A stretch of DNA of 5,947 nucleotides from an uncultured Sphingobium sp. (GCA_913773715.1 CAJYHD010000147.1:1-5947), one strand, 5' to 3'. Counted from the stretch's first letter, positions 1-5,947 are shown. Translations and numbers: made by a program. The notes: generated by a model not told the origin, from the letters alone.

Positions 1-106
1 GCCGTTCGTAAATCCGACAGCGACGCGTTGGAAAACCCGCAACGCCGAAAAAGCGTTCCGCCTGCGTAAAATTTATTGGAAGAATTGCGCTGGCCCAAAA
101 GTAATC

Positions 107-154
107 TGAGCCCGGAACGTGTCGGGGGGGAGAAACGTTCCGGGCTCATATTTT
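107..154 (+). terminator. Probable rho-independent terminator
   Basis: A perfect 14-base-pair inverted repeat has left arm TGAGCCCGGAACGT (107-120) and right arm ACGTTCCGGGCTCA (135-148). The 14-base loop contains seven consecutive G. The stem is followed at once by TATTTT (149-154). A long GC-rich stem plus a T-rich tract on the + strand is the form of an intrinsic terminator, presumably for a gene or RNA to the left of the window. On the - strand the stem is followed only after several bases by TTTT, so that direction is less convincing. The long G-rich loop is unusual for a simple terminator, and the structure may also be part of the hairpin pair described for 107-236. Confidence 0.6.
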
Positions 155-155
155 G

Positions 156-193
156 CGGATAGCAAGAGCGGGGGGCAAAAGATTTGCTATCCG
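156..193. repeat. Perfect 10-bp inverted repeat with G-run loop
   Basis: The left arm CGGATAGCAA (156-165) is exactly complementary to the right arm TTGCTATCCG (184-193). The 18-base loop holds six consecutive G (170-175) followed by CAAAA. It starts only 7 bases after the preceding 14-base-pair hairpin and has the same design, a perfect stem with a G-homopolymer loop. No T-tract follows on the + strand. On the - strand the stem is followed by CAAAATAT, a weak terminator-like tail that could serve the convergent hydrolase gene. Confidence 0.6.
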
Positions 194-315
194 AGGTGTA
201 GAACCCCCGGCTGTCGTAAACAGTTCCCGGCAGCCGCCATATTTCCAGATTTTATTTTGCTGTAAAATCAGTCGGATGCAGCAGGTAGATCAGAAAGCGC
301 AAAAATAAATTCCCA

Positions 316-1275
316 TCAGCCGATCGGCCTGCCGGTGTTTCGAAACTCAGGACGGATGGTCGACTCCGGCAAGGCGTCAGCCGCATCCGTTTCTGGCGTT
401 TCTGTCCACTTCGTTGTCGCCTTTGCAATCGGGGCAGTTACTGCTTCGGTCATCGTTGGAGGATAAGGCAGAATGCGTCCGCTATCCTGTCTGGCAGGTG
501 TCAGGCGGGGTCCTGAGATCAGTTCACGTCCGGTATAGACGGCCGCGAAAGCTGTGGGCGTACCGTCCGCTCCCGGGCTGCGATAAAATATATGCGCGCC
601 GATCACCGCGACCGGCTTCATCGTCGCGGACCAAGGCGGGCGCACTGCCAGCGTGTGATAATAGGTGGCGAGGCCGACCGGCGCATAGACCCTGCCCGCC
701 AGCGCCTCCTGCGCGATCCGCCGCGCCTGCGCCCAGCGTGCCGCAACTGGCATGCGCGTCATCGCGCCATCGCAACCGAAGCTGAACTGGCATGGCAGGC
801 CCGGACGATCTGCGCCTTCGTAGACGACGCCGCAGACGCTGTCGGGCCAGTTGTGGCTGCGTACTCGATTGAGCACGACCTGCGCCACGGCACGCTGGCC
901 ATCCTCGGGTTCATTTCCGGCTTCATAGTAGATGGCGGAAGTGAGGCAGTTGAGCGCCCGATAGCTGTCGAGCGGAGTGAGGCCCCGGAAGATCGCGGCG
1001 GGCGCGGCCTTGACCGCTTCCATTGCCAAAACTGCGGATGTGCCCTTCGTCTCGATCCCGGGTACGGAATCGAACGCACCCTCGGCAAAGAAGAAGGCCG
1101 ATCCGGGGAAGGTCGCGCCGGGTTGCTCGATCGGATCGGCGACCAGCGCCGCCTTGCCCTCCAGCAAATCGAGCGGCGCGGCAGTGATGAGCCGCGGCAG
1201 GACGAGCGCGATCAGCGCAGCCAGCACGATCGCCAGCCGCCACGTCCCGTTCTGCTTCGATCTCGCCCAGTCCAT
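316..1275 (-). CDS. SleB-type cell wall hydrolase
   Basis: This 319-residue protein is probably a secreted or membrane-anchored peptidoglycan hydrolase of the SleB/CwlJ (Hydrolase_2) family. The N-terminus has a short basic stretch followed by a hydrophobic helix (about residues 13-32), either an uncleaved anchor or a signal peptide. The catalytic domain spans about residues 106-232. It shows the family hallmarks: ALNCLTSAIYYEAGNE, with the probable catalytic glutamate E118; AVAQVVLNRVR (129-139); CQFSFGCDG (162-170); ATYYHT (203-208); and a closing IFYR (229-232). The last roughly 85 residues are rich in Pro, Thr and Ala and look disordered. The start ATG at 1275 has an AGGG ribosome site 7 bases upstream on the - strand, and the hydrophobic helix right after it supports this start. 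The gene is divergent from the cysteine synthase. Family members act on cell wall glycan strands, but the exact bond and role in non-sporulating alphaproteobacteria cannot be told from sequence. Confidence 0.9.
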   Translation of the reverse strand: MDWARSKQNGTWRLAIVLAALIALVLPRLITAAPLDLLEGKAALVADPIEQPGATFPGSAFFFAEGAFDSVPGIETKGTSAVLAMEAVKAAPAAIFRGLTPLDSYRALNCLTSAIYYEAGNEPEDGQRAVAQVVLNRVRSHNWPDSVCGVVYEGADRPGLPCQFSFGCDGAMTRMPVAARWAQARRIAQEALAGRVYAPVGLATYYHTLAVRPPWSATMKPVAVIGAHIFYRSPGADGTPTAFAAVYTGRELISGPRLTPARQDSGRILPYPPTMTEAVTAPIAKATTKWTETPETDAADALPESTIRPEFRNTGRPIG

Positions 1276-1397
1276 TGCGCTGCCCTAGCCGAAAAGTCTT
1301 TCGATTTCCTCGACGCGGCCCATCTGCGGTGCACTGCAAACCGATGCTTGTCCGGCGGCATCAATCGCTTGCTTGGCAAAGGCGGGCGCGCTCCGCT
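1276..1397. promoter_or_regulatory. Divergent intergenic region with imperfect palindrome
   Basis: This gap separates the hydrolase (leftward) from the cysteine synthase (rightward), so promoters for both are expected here. I cannot pick a convincing -35/-10 pair on either strand. The one notable element is TGCGGTGCACTGCA (1325-1338), a 14-base palindrome with a single mismatched pair, near the middle of the gap. It could be an operator, but nothing links it to a known regulator. Confidence 0.35.
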
Positions 1398-2405
1398 ATG
1401 CGTGACGCCATGCTGCTCCAGAATGATAGTCTTGCGCTGATCGGCAATACGCCGCTCGTGCGTCTCGCTGGCCCATCCGAAGCGACCGGCTGCGACATCT
1501 ATGCCAAGTGCGAGTTCGCCAATCCGGGCGCATCGGTCAAGGATCGCGCCGCGCTCTTCATCGTCAACGACGCCGAAGAAAAGGGGCTGCTTAAGCGGGG
1601 CGGCACGATCGTCGAAGGGACGGCGGGCAATACCGGCATCGGTCTCGCTCTCGTCGCCAATGCCAAGGGCTATCGCACGATCATTGTCATGCCCGAAACG
1701 CAGAGCCGCGAGAAGATGGATACGCTGCGTGCGCTCGGCGCGGAGCTGGTGACGGTGCCAGCCGCCGCATATTCCAATCCCGGTCATTTCGTCCACACGT
1801 CGCGCCGGATCGCGGAAGAGACGGAGAACGCGATCTGGGCCAACCAGTTCGACAATATCGCCAATCGGAAGGCGCATATCGTCGGCACCGCCGAAGAAAT
1901 CTGGACGCAGATGGACGGTCGCATCGACGGCTTTACCTGTGCTGCCGGGACGGGCGGCACGATCGCGGGCGTGGGCTTGGGCCTCAAGGCCAAGGATGAA
2001 AATATCACCATCGCGCTCAGCGACCCGCATGGCGCGGCGCTGTTCAACTATTATGCCCATGGCGAACTGAAGGCGGAGGGTAATTCCGTTGCCGAGGGTA
2101 TCGGGCAGGGCCGCATCACCGCCAATCTCGAAGGCGCACCGATCGATACACAGTTCCGCATCTCGGACGAAGAAGGCATGGAATGGGTCCGCCGTCTGCT
2201 GAGCGAAGAGGGGCTATGCCTTGGTCTTTCGTCGGGCATCAACGTGGCGGGTGCCGTCGCACTGGCGCGGCAGCTGGGACCGGGCAAACGGATCGTGACG
2301 ATCCTCTGCGACACCGGCTTCCGTTATCTTTCGACGCTCTACAGCCGCGAATGGCTGGAATCTAAGGGGTTGACGGTCTTCCCCTGGCTCGCGCACACTG
2401 CATGA
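1398..2405 (+). CDS. cysK: Cysteine synthase (O-acetylserine sulfhydrylase)
   Basis: This PLP enzyme (335 residues from this start) should join O-acetylserine and sulfide into cysteine in the cytosol, the last step of sulfur assimilation. Visible motifs are IGNTPLVRL near the N-terminus, NPGASVKDR with the PLP-binding lysine K48, the substrate loop TAGNT (75-79), the phosphate-binding loop GTGGT (184-188), EGIGQGR (233-239) and LSSGIN, whose serine contacts the pyridine nitrogen. There is no C-terminal CBS domain, which argues against cystathionine beta-synthase. The substrate loop has Ala where bacterial CysK usually has Ser (TSGNT), and stretches such as NQFDNIANRKAHI resemble fungal mitochondrial cysteine synthases. 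The frame is open back to an ATG at 1275, but residues before 1398 are Arg-rich and unlike the family. ATG 1410 is an alternative start. Ribosome sites are weak (AAAGG at 1378-1382), so the exact start is uncertain. It probably heads a short operon with the two genes that follow. Confidence 0.9.
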   Translation: MRDAMLLQNDSLALIGNTPLVRLAGPSEATGCDIYAKCEFANPGASVKDRAALFIVNDAEEKGLLKRGGTIVEGTAGNTGIGLALVANAKGYRTIIVMPETQSREKMDTLRALGAELVTVPAAAYSNPGHFVHTSRRIAEETENAIWANQFDNIANRKAHIVGTAEEIWTQMDGRIDGFTCAAGTGGTIAGVGLGLKAKDENITIALSDPHGAALFNYYAHGELKAEGNSVAEGIGQGRITANLEGAPIDTQFRISDEEGMEWVRRLLSEEGLCLGLSSGINVAGAVALARQLGPGKRIVTILCDTGFRYLSTLYSREWLESKGLTVFPWLAHTA

Positions 2406-2446
2406 ACGCAGACATGGTGTCGGTGCGGGACAGACAAGAGTAGAAT

Positions 2447-2755
2447 ATGGCTGATACGCCCCGCCGACAGGAAGGGTTGCAGCGCGTCCAGATCGGCCTC
2501 ACCGGGCTGGCGGGCGTGGTGCTGCTCGTGGGCCTTGCCAACATCGTGATCGAGAAGGCGCGTGTGGATGATGCCGCCTTGCCGCCGCCAGCGGTCCCAA
2601 CGCTGACGACCACGACGAATGCAGCCGCGCCCAAGGAGCCGCTCGCGGAGCTGGGCGTTCAGCCCGCGCCGGAGCAGGCGCCGATCGTTCCCGACCTGCA
2701 ACCCGATCCCAACCTCAAGAAACCGATGGACCGCGACCCCGCGCAGCAGCGTTGA
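2447..2755 (+). CDS. Small single-pass membrane protein, unknown function
   Basis: I do not recognise this 102-residue protein. The first 14 residues are polar and basic (RRQ...QR), followed by one hydrophobic helix (about 15-35). The remaining roughly 65 residues are rich in Pro, Ala, Thr and Asp and probably form a flexible tail. By the positive-inside rule the N-terminus is cytoplasmic and the tail periplasmic. ATG 2447 is preceded by AAGAG (2436-2440), a modest ribosome site at 6-base spacing. It starts 41 bases after the cysteine synthase stop and ends 7 bases before the next start, so it is likely co-transcribed and translationally coupled with the downstream membrane protein. That pairing suggests a joint role at the membrane, which is inference only. 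Confidence 0.7.
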   Translation: MADTPRRQEGLQRVQIGLTGLAGVVLLVGLANIVIEKARVDDAALPPPAVPTLTTTTNAAAPKEPLAELGVQPAPEQAPIVPDLQPDPNLKKPMDRDPAQQR

Positions 2756-2762
2756 TCCGGTG

Positions 2763-3986
2763 ATGAAAACGGGGGCCGGGACGCCGATATTGGCGGGGGT
2801 GCAGCGATTGCTCTGGCTCTGGCTGCCGGGCCTTGGCGTTTTCCTGATGGGTTTGCATCGGGCCTGGCTGACAGGACAAGTCGATCCCTGGGACTGGGCG
2901 ATGCCGGGGTGCGTCGTTCTGATCGTTTTAGGCTTTTTGGGCGGGATGCACGCACGCTTCCTGTTGCTTTGGGCGGGGCCGGGATGGATTGCGACGGCGC
3001 TGCTGTTCTGCGGATTGGCATCAGCTCGCCTGCCGCAACTATGGGCGATGGCGGGACTTGCGCTGCTAGGTGCGTTGGCTGGCGGCGGATCGATTCTGCT
3101 GCGTGGGGGAGCGAAGTTCCGTATTCTTGGCGTCCTAGCGTTGATCATCGCAGCCTTGCTGCTGTGGCGCGGCCCAATTCAACCCATCCAACAGATAGCC
3201 GAGCGACCAAAGTTGGCTGTTCTGACCGGACTGCCGCTTTTCTGGGCCGAAGACGGATCGGGGCAACGCCGGGAAGCGCCGATCATATCGCTGCTGGCTA
3301 CCCGGTTCAGCATCCTGCCGCTCGATAGCCCCGGACAGCTTAAAGGATCTCAGGCGCGCCTTCTGTTGCTCGCGCAGCCAAGGGCGCTGACGCCGAAAGC
3401 GCTGGTGGAGATAGATCGCTGGGTGAGGAGCGGGGGCAGGGCTTTGGTCTTCTCCGATCCGGCCTTGCGCTGGCCTTCTGCGCTGCCTTTGGGCGACCGG
3501 CGGCGCGCGCCGGTATCGGCTTATGCACTCGACCCTTTGCAGAAGGGCTGGGGGATCGAGCCGGTTCGCATGGAGCAAGGGGAGGCTCGAATTTTCCTTA
3601 CCGACGGTTCGCTTATGACCATTAATGGGGCCACGCTTTCCCGCAGTGGCGTCTTCGCAGAAAGGCGGATCGGCGAAGGTGCGGTCACCTGGGTTGGTGA
3701 CGCGGACATGCTGGATGACCGATTGTGGCTCGCCGACCCGTCGCGCCCGTTCGATCCGCGCGTCTGGAGCGCCGATACGCCTAAGCTGATTGCGCGATGG
3801 CTTGGCGTTCCGATGAATGTAGAACGACGCTGGATGCGAACCGGGCAGGATGTCGCAGCCGCTCTGAGATTGGCGCTTATCGCAGGGACAATCTGGGCCA
3901 TTTTGGGCGGATGGCTGCTCGGCACGCGTTTCTGCCGATTTCCGAGGCTTCAAAGTAGCAAGGAGAACACCGCCTCGACCCGTTGA
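2763..3986 (+). CDS. Membrane protein with GldG/ABC-auxiliary-like domain
   Basis: This 407-residue protein has about five N-terminal hydrophobic helices (roughly 15-34, 45-62, 66-86, 92-112, 118-136), a soluble domain (about 148-355), one C-terminal helix (366-388) and a basic tail. The soluble part includes LAVLTGLPLFWAE (151-163), RLLLLAQPRALTPKALVEIDRWVRSGGRALVFSDP (199-233) and EGAVTWVGDADMLDD (305-319). That layout resembles the GldG / ABC_transp_aux (IFT52-like) domains, which accompany ABC-2 type exporters. The assignment is by pattern and is moderate only. No ABC ATPase or permease gene is next to it. ATG 2763 lacks a good ribosome site, so translation is probably coupled to the gene ending at 2755; GTG 2760 is an alternative start. 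Codon use is looser here (more TTG, GGG, CGA, ATA) than in cysK or rsmH, suggesting low expression or different ancestry. Confidence 0.75.
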   Translation: MKTGAGTPILAGVQRLLWLWLPGLGVFLMGLHRAWLTGQVDPWDWAMPGCVVLIVLGFLGGMHARFLLLWAGPGWIATALLFCGLASARLPQLWAMAGLALLGALAGGGSILLRGGAKFRILGVLALIIAALLLWRGPIQPIQQIAERPKLAVLTGLPLFWAEDGSGQRREAPIISLLATRFSILPLDSPGQLKGSQARLLLLAQPRALTPKALVEIDRWVRSGGRALVFSDPALRWPSALPLGDRRRAPVSAYALDPLQKGWGIEPVRMEQGEARIFLTDGSLMTINGATLSRSGVFAERRIGEGAVTWVGDADMLDDRLWLADPSRPFDPRVWSADTPKLIARWLGVPMNVERRWMRTGQDVAAALRLALIAGTIWAILGGWLLGTRFCRFPRLQSSKENTASTR

Positions 3987-4009
3987 AAACGTCTCATCCC
4001 GTTTTCAAC
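3982..4009. repeat. Perfect 10-bp inverted repeat overlapping a stop codon
   Basis: GTTGAAAACG (3982-3991) pairs exactly with CGTTTTCAAC (4000-4009) across an 8-base loop, TCTCATCC. The left arm includes the TGA stop (3984-3986) of the preceding membrane protein gene. No T-tract follows on the + strand, so it is not a typical intrinsic terminator. It could be an mRNA 3'-end hairpin or a two-fold DNA-binding site. It abuts the proposed MraZ repeats, and its loop contains the outermost degenerate copy. Confidence 0.6.
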
Positions 4010-4041
4010 CAGTCTGTCCCAACTCATCCCATATTTCCCCT
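3997..4041 (-). promoter_or_regulatory. Predicted MraZ operator (10-base-phased TGGGA repeats)
   Basis: Read on the - strand, TGGGA occurs at 4031-4027 and again at 4021-4017, separated by exactly 5 bases. On the same 10-base phase lie degenerate copies: AGGGG (4041-4037), TGGTT (4011-4007) and CGGGA (4001-3997). In E. coli, MraZ represses the dcw promoter by binding TGGG-type repeats with 5-base spacers, and mraZ is the next gene here. Presence and spacing of two perfect copies are seen directly; MraZ binding and autoregulation are inferred. The repeats lie about 140-180 bases before the mraZ start, so a promoter nearby with a long leader would be expected. Confidence 0.65.
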
Positions 4042-4147
4042 TTTCTTGATCTCCATTGCTTGGTAGACAATCCGGCATTGGGGTTTCAGGCGTCGATCGT
4101 TTCCGGCGCGCGGATTCGCATTCAGCGTTTCGCGTGGCGGGAAGTCT

Positions 4148-4170
4148 GTGCCCCATTGAAAAGGGGCCAC
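4148..4170 (+). promoter_or_regulatory. Possible leader hairpin covering the mraZ ribosome site
   Basis: GTG CCCC (4148-4154) can pair with GGGG (4163-4166) and CAC (4168-4170), leaving the C at 4167 as a bulge and an 8-base loop. The GGGG is part of AAGGGG (4161-4166), the only Shine-Dalgarno-like sequence before the GTG start of mraZ. If formed in the mRNA, the stem would mask ribosome binding. The stem is short, so chance is a fair alternative. Confidence 0.3.
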
Positions 4171-4178
4171 TTTTCATC

Positions 4179-4673
4179 GTGTCGGACGTCACTCTCTATT
4201 CGGGCAACGCATTCAGCGTCGCGGACGGCAAAGGCCGGTTCGTGCTGCCGCTGGAGATGCGCAAGCTCGTCAAGCAGAGCAGCGGCGGCGAAAACCGGCT
4301 ATGCCTTTCGGTTCACTTCGACAATGGCTGCGCCACCGGGTTCGGCCTTTCGCACAAGCAATTCTTGTTCGACGAAGTTGATGTGCTGGAGCGGTTAGCC
4401 CGCGAATCCGGTCGCGATTTCAACGGCGATCTTGAACGTGAACTGCGCCTCGGCACGATCGAAGACGTCAATTTCGATGACGGCGGCCGCTTCTTCCTGC
4501 ACCCCGATGTCAAGGAAGAGGCCGGGATCACCGATGTGATCTTCTTCTACGGCGTCGGTCGCTATTTCCAAATCTGGAAGCCTGAAGCACTGGTCGAAAG
4601 TGCCAATCGTCCCGCGCTCATCCGCAACAAGGTGCGGCGCTGGCTCGATGGGCGCGCAGGGGGCGGACAGTGA
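4179..4673 (+). CDS. mraZ: Transcriptional regulator MraZ
   Basis: MraZ is a ring-forming DNA-binding protein with two tandem AbrB-like swapped-hairpin domains, and it controls the dcw cluster. From the GTG start it is 164 residues ([20 protein letters not shown]...). The first DXXXR signature is DGKGR (16-20) and the second is DDGGR (100-104), followed by [13 protein letters not shown] and a typical ending ...[13 protein letters not shown] 4179 was chosen because the family similarity begins at LYSGNAFS just after it; AAGGGG (4161-4166) is a rather distant ribosome site. The frame remains open back to a TTG at 4056, but those residues do not look like MraZ. The stop TGA overlaps the rsmH GTG start by 4 bases, so the two are translationally coupled. 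The predicted operator at 3997-4041 suggests autoregulation. Confidence 0.92.
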   Translation: MSDVTLYSGNAFSVADGKGRFVLPLEMRKLVKQSSGGENRLCLSVHFDNGCATGFGLSHKQFLFDEVDVLERLARESGRDFNGDLERELRLGTIEDVNFDDGGRFFLHPDVKEEAGITDVIFFYGVGRYFQIWKPEALVESANRPALIRNKVRRWLDGRAGGGQ

Positions 4674-5629
4674 GCGCTGCCCCCGTCTCGACTGCGCCCC
4701 ACATCCCCGTTCTTCTCGATGAAGTCCTCGAAGCCCTCGCCATCGCCCCAGGCGAGGTGCATGTTGACGGCACGTTTGGCGCGGGTGGCTATTCCAGCGC
4801 CATGGCAACTCGTGGCGCGCACGTCTTTGCCTTCGATCGCGATCCCGATGCGATCCGGGAAGGACAGGCTGTGGCCGATGCCCACGAAATCACCCTCATC
4901 CCCGGCGAATTCTCTCGCATGGAAGATTTGCTGGCCGAGCGTGGAGTCGATCGCGTGGCGGGCGTGACGCTCGACATCGGCGTGTCCTCCATGCAGCTCG
5001 ATCGCGCAGAACGCGGCTTTTCTTTCCAATCGGATGGTCCGCTCGACATGACGATGAGCCAGGATGGCATGAGCGCTGCCGATTTCCTCAACACCGCCCC
5101 GGAAGAGGATATCGCCGACGTCATCTATCGCTATGGCGAAGAGCCGCGTTCGCGCCGTGTCGCCCGCGCCATCGTGGAGGCGCGCCCGCTCGAACGCACC
5201 GGGCAATTGGCGTCTGTGGTCCGCCGTGCACTCGGCTACAAGCCGCATGACAAAAAGGACCCGGCGACCCGCACCTTTCAGGCGATCCGCATCCATGTGA
5301 ACCGCGAACTGGAGGAGCTGGAGCGCGGCCTGGAAGCGGCGGAAGCGCTGCTGGAGGCGGGCGGTCGGCTCGCCATCGTCACTTTCCACAGTCTCGAAGA
5401 CCGGATCGTCAAGCAATTCCTGCGCAAACGCAGCGGCGGCGAGGCGGGCGGTTCGCGCCACATGCCCGAACGCGCCGCTGCCGATGCGCCGACCTTCGAA
5501 AAGCCCGCCAAGGCGGTGCGGCCCGGTGAGGTGGAGCTGGCGCGTAACCCCCGCGCCCGATCCGCCACGTTGCGCAGCGCCGTCCGAACCTCTGCCCCCG
5601 CCTCTTCCCCCCGGAGTGTCCGACCATGA
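4670..5629 (+). CDS. rsmH: 16S rRNA m4C1402 methyltransferase
   Basis: RsmH (formerly MraW) uses S-adenosylmethionine to methylate N4 of C1402 in the decoding centre of 16S rRNA. The 319-residue length matches the family (about 310). Diagnostic stretches are [10 protein letters not shown] (11-20), the SAM-binding [11 protein letters not shown] (32-42), FDRDPDAI (55-62), [11 protein letters not shown] (101-111), [13 protein letters not shown] (115-129), [16 protein letters not shown] (199-214), [19 protein letters not shown] (232-250) and a C-terminal [10 protein letters not shown] (293-302). The GTG start at 4670 has AGGGGG (4658-4663) 6 bases upstream and overlaps the mraZ stop (GTGA). The gene ends in ATGA shared with the next start. 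No domain is missing. A cytosolic enzyme, it is conventionally the second gene of the dcw cluster. Confidence 0.97.
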   Translation: MSAAPVSTAPHIPVLLDEVLEALAIAPGEVHVDGTFGAGGYSSAMATRGAHVFAFDRDPDAIREGQAVADAHEITLIPGEFSRMEDLLAERGVDRVAGVTLDIGVSSMQLDRAERGFSFQSDGPLDMTMSQDGMSAADFLNTAPEEDIADVIYRYGEEPRSRRVARAIVEARPLERTGQLASVVRRALGYKPHDKKDPATRTFQAIRIHVNRELEELERGLEAAEALLEAGGRLAIVTFHSLEDRIVKQFLRKRSGGEAGGSRHMPERAAADAPTFEKPAKAVRPGEVELARNPRARSATLRSAVRTSAPASSPRSVRP

Positions 5630-5947
5630 TCGCCGTCAAGAGGTTGCAGAGCCTGATTTGGGTTCTCCTCGTCGCGCTGGGTGCGCTGGGGGCCTATCTG
5701 GTGTCGCTCAAGGTTGCGACCGAGCGCAACGAATTGATGCGCGTGCGCGCGCAGATTGCGCGGGCCAAAGGGGACATCCGGTATCTGGAAACGGAATTCA
5801 GCGCCCGCGCCTCGATGCGGCAGCTGGAACGCTGGAACCAGGACGACTTCATGTATTCCACGCCGACCGCGCAGCAATATCTGGCGGGCGAGCAACAGCT
5901 GGCGCAACTGGATGGCGTCCAGCCCAACGGTCCCGACTATATCGCCC
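5626..5947 (+). CDS. ftsL: FtsL-like cell division protein, cut by window edge
   Basis: The frame starts at ATG 5626 inside the rsmH stop (ATGA) with GGAG (5613-5616) as ribosome site 9 bases upstream, and stays open to the right edge, giving at least 107 residues. It has a short basic N-terminus (MIAVKRLQ), one hydrophobic helix (about 9-28, [18 protein letters not shown]), then a charged region likely to form a coiled coil (about 30-68: [20 protein letters not shown]...[10 protein letters not shown]). This is the architecture of FtsL, the bitopic divisome protein that pairs with FtsB and FtsQ in the inner membrane. FtsL is poorly conserved in sequence, so the call rests on topology plus its position right after rsmH, where ftsL lies in most dcw clusters. 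The next gene, outside the window, would be expected to be ftsI. Confidence 0.85.
   Translation, partial: MIAVKRLQSLIWVLLVALGALGAYLVSLKVATERNELMRVRAQIARAKGDIRYLETEFSARASMRQLERWNQDDFMYSTPTAQQYLAGEQQLAQLDGVQPNGPDYIA

Larger units (their letters stand above)
107..236. ncRNA. Candidate structured RNA, strand uncertain
   Basis: Three stems follow one another: 107-120 with 135-148, 156-165 with 184-193, and 208-213 (CGGCTG) with 231-236 (CAGCCG). The first two loops carry seven and six consecutive G. The segment between stems two and three carries five consecutive C (204-208), which could pair with either G loop as a pseudoknot. Read on the - strand, the loops become C-rich, as seen in small regulatory RNAs that target purine-rich ribosome binding sites. 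No named RNA family is recognised. The alternative is simply adjacent terminators for flanking genes. This is an inference from pairing alone. Confidence 0.25.
1..315. other. Left intergenic region, no complete gene
   Basis: No complete reading frame is supported here. Two + strand frames are open from the left edge. One ends at TAA 67-69 (ending ...RRKSVPPA) and the other at TGA 107-109 (ending ...CAGPKVI). Either could be the tail of a gene lying to the left, but neither resembles a family I recognise and the codon use is not decisive. The region is dominated by inverted repeats at 107-148 and 156-193, a weaker 6-base-pair stem (208-213 with 231-236) and an AT-rich 7-base-pair stem (248-254 with 263-269). 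It lies downstream of the - strand hydrolase, so it must also contain that gene's 3' end. I see no clear T-tract terminator for that gene just past its stop codon. Confidence 0.5.

Noticed and set aside
248..269. AT-rich inverted repeat GATTTTA / TAAAATC downstream of the hydrolase
   Set aside because: The stem is short and AT-only apart from its closing pair, and no T-tract follows on the - strand, so it is not a credible terminator.
1275..1397. N-terminal extension of cysteine synthase from ATG 1275
   Set aside because: The 41 extra residues are Arg-rich, unlike any part of the family, and would start on the start codon of the divergent hydrolase gene.
592..1440. A 282-codon open frame on the + strand across the hydrolase
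   Set aside because: It is antisense to a clear SleB-family gene, with Arg/His-rich composition typical of a shadow frame.
1212..2060. A 282-codon open frame on the - strand across cysK
   Set aside because: It lies opposite a clear cysteine synthase, its protein is Arg/Asp-rich without family features, and such mirror frames are expected in high-GC DNA.
4046..4071. Possible promoter TTGATC (4046-4051) with GACAAT (4066-4071) for mraZ
   Set aside because: The spacing is only 14 bases and the -10 match is partial, so it does not qualify as a supported promoter, although a promoter near here is expected.
4056..4178. N-terminal extension of MraZ from TTG 4056
   Set aside because: MraZ similarity begins just after GTG 4179; the upstream residues are not conserved-looking and lie in the likely leader.
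4562..5461. A 299-codon open frame on the - strand across rsmH
   Set aside because: It is antisense to the well-supported rsmH and shows no recognisable motifs; codon bias explains the lack of stops.

Overview
The window looks like chromosomal DNA of a high-GC alphaproteobacterium, most probably a member of the Sphingomonadales. This rests on protein recognition (the MraZ, FtsL-like and cysteine synthase sequences have a sphingomonad flavour) and on strongly G/C-ending codons; no marker gene proves it.

Layout. Positions 1-315 hold no convincing complete gene. They contain two strong, closely spaced inverted repeats whose loops carry runs of G on the + strand (C on the - strand), and the first is followed by a short T-rich tract. 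A SleB-type cell wall hydrolase lies on the - strand (316-1275). It is divergent from a + strand group made of a cysteine synthase (about 1398-2405), a small one-helix membrane protein (2447-2755) and a multi-spanning membrane protein with a GldG/ABC-auxiliary-like soluble domain (2763-3986). After a roughly 190-base regulatory gap comes the start of the division and cell wall (dcw) cluster: mraZ (4179-4673), rsmH (4670-5629) and an ftsL-like gene (5626 to beyond the right edge). These three are coupled by 4-base GTGA and ATGA stop/start overlaps.

How they fit together. MraZ is the DNA-binding regulator of the dcw cluster, RsmH methylates 16S rRNA, and FtsL is a small bitopic divisome protein, so the right third is a classic dcw operon start. 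The most informative non-coding signal is in front of mraZ. It contains two TGGGA elements (- strand reading) separated by exactly 5 bases, with three degenerate copies on the same 10-base phase, which matches the known kind of MraZ operator. It lies next to a perfect 10-base-pair inverted repeat that overlaps the stop codon of the preceding gene. The cell wall hydrolase on the left also concerns peptidoglycan, but nothing in the sequence ties it to the dcw genes.

Most of the window is ordinary core genome. The less ordinary parts are the hairpin region at the left end, the GldG-like gene without visible ABC partners, and the fungal-mitochondrial-like cysteine synthase.
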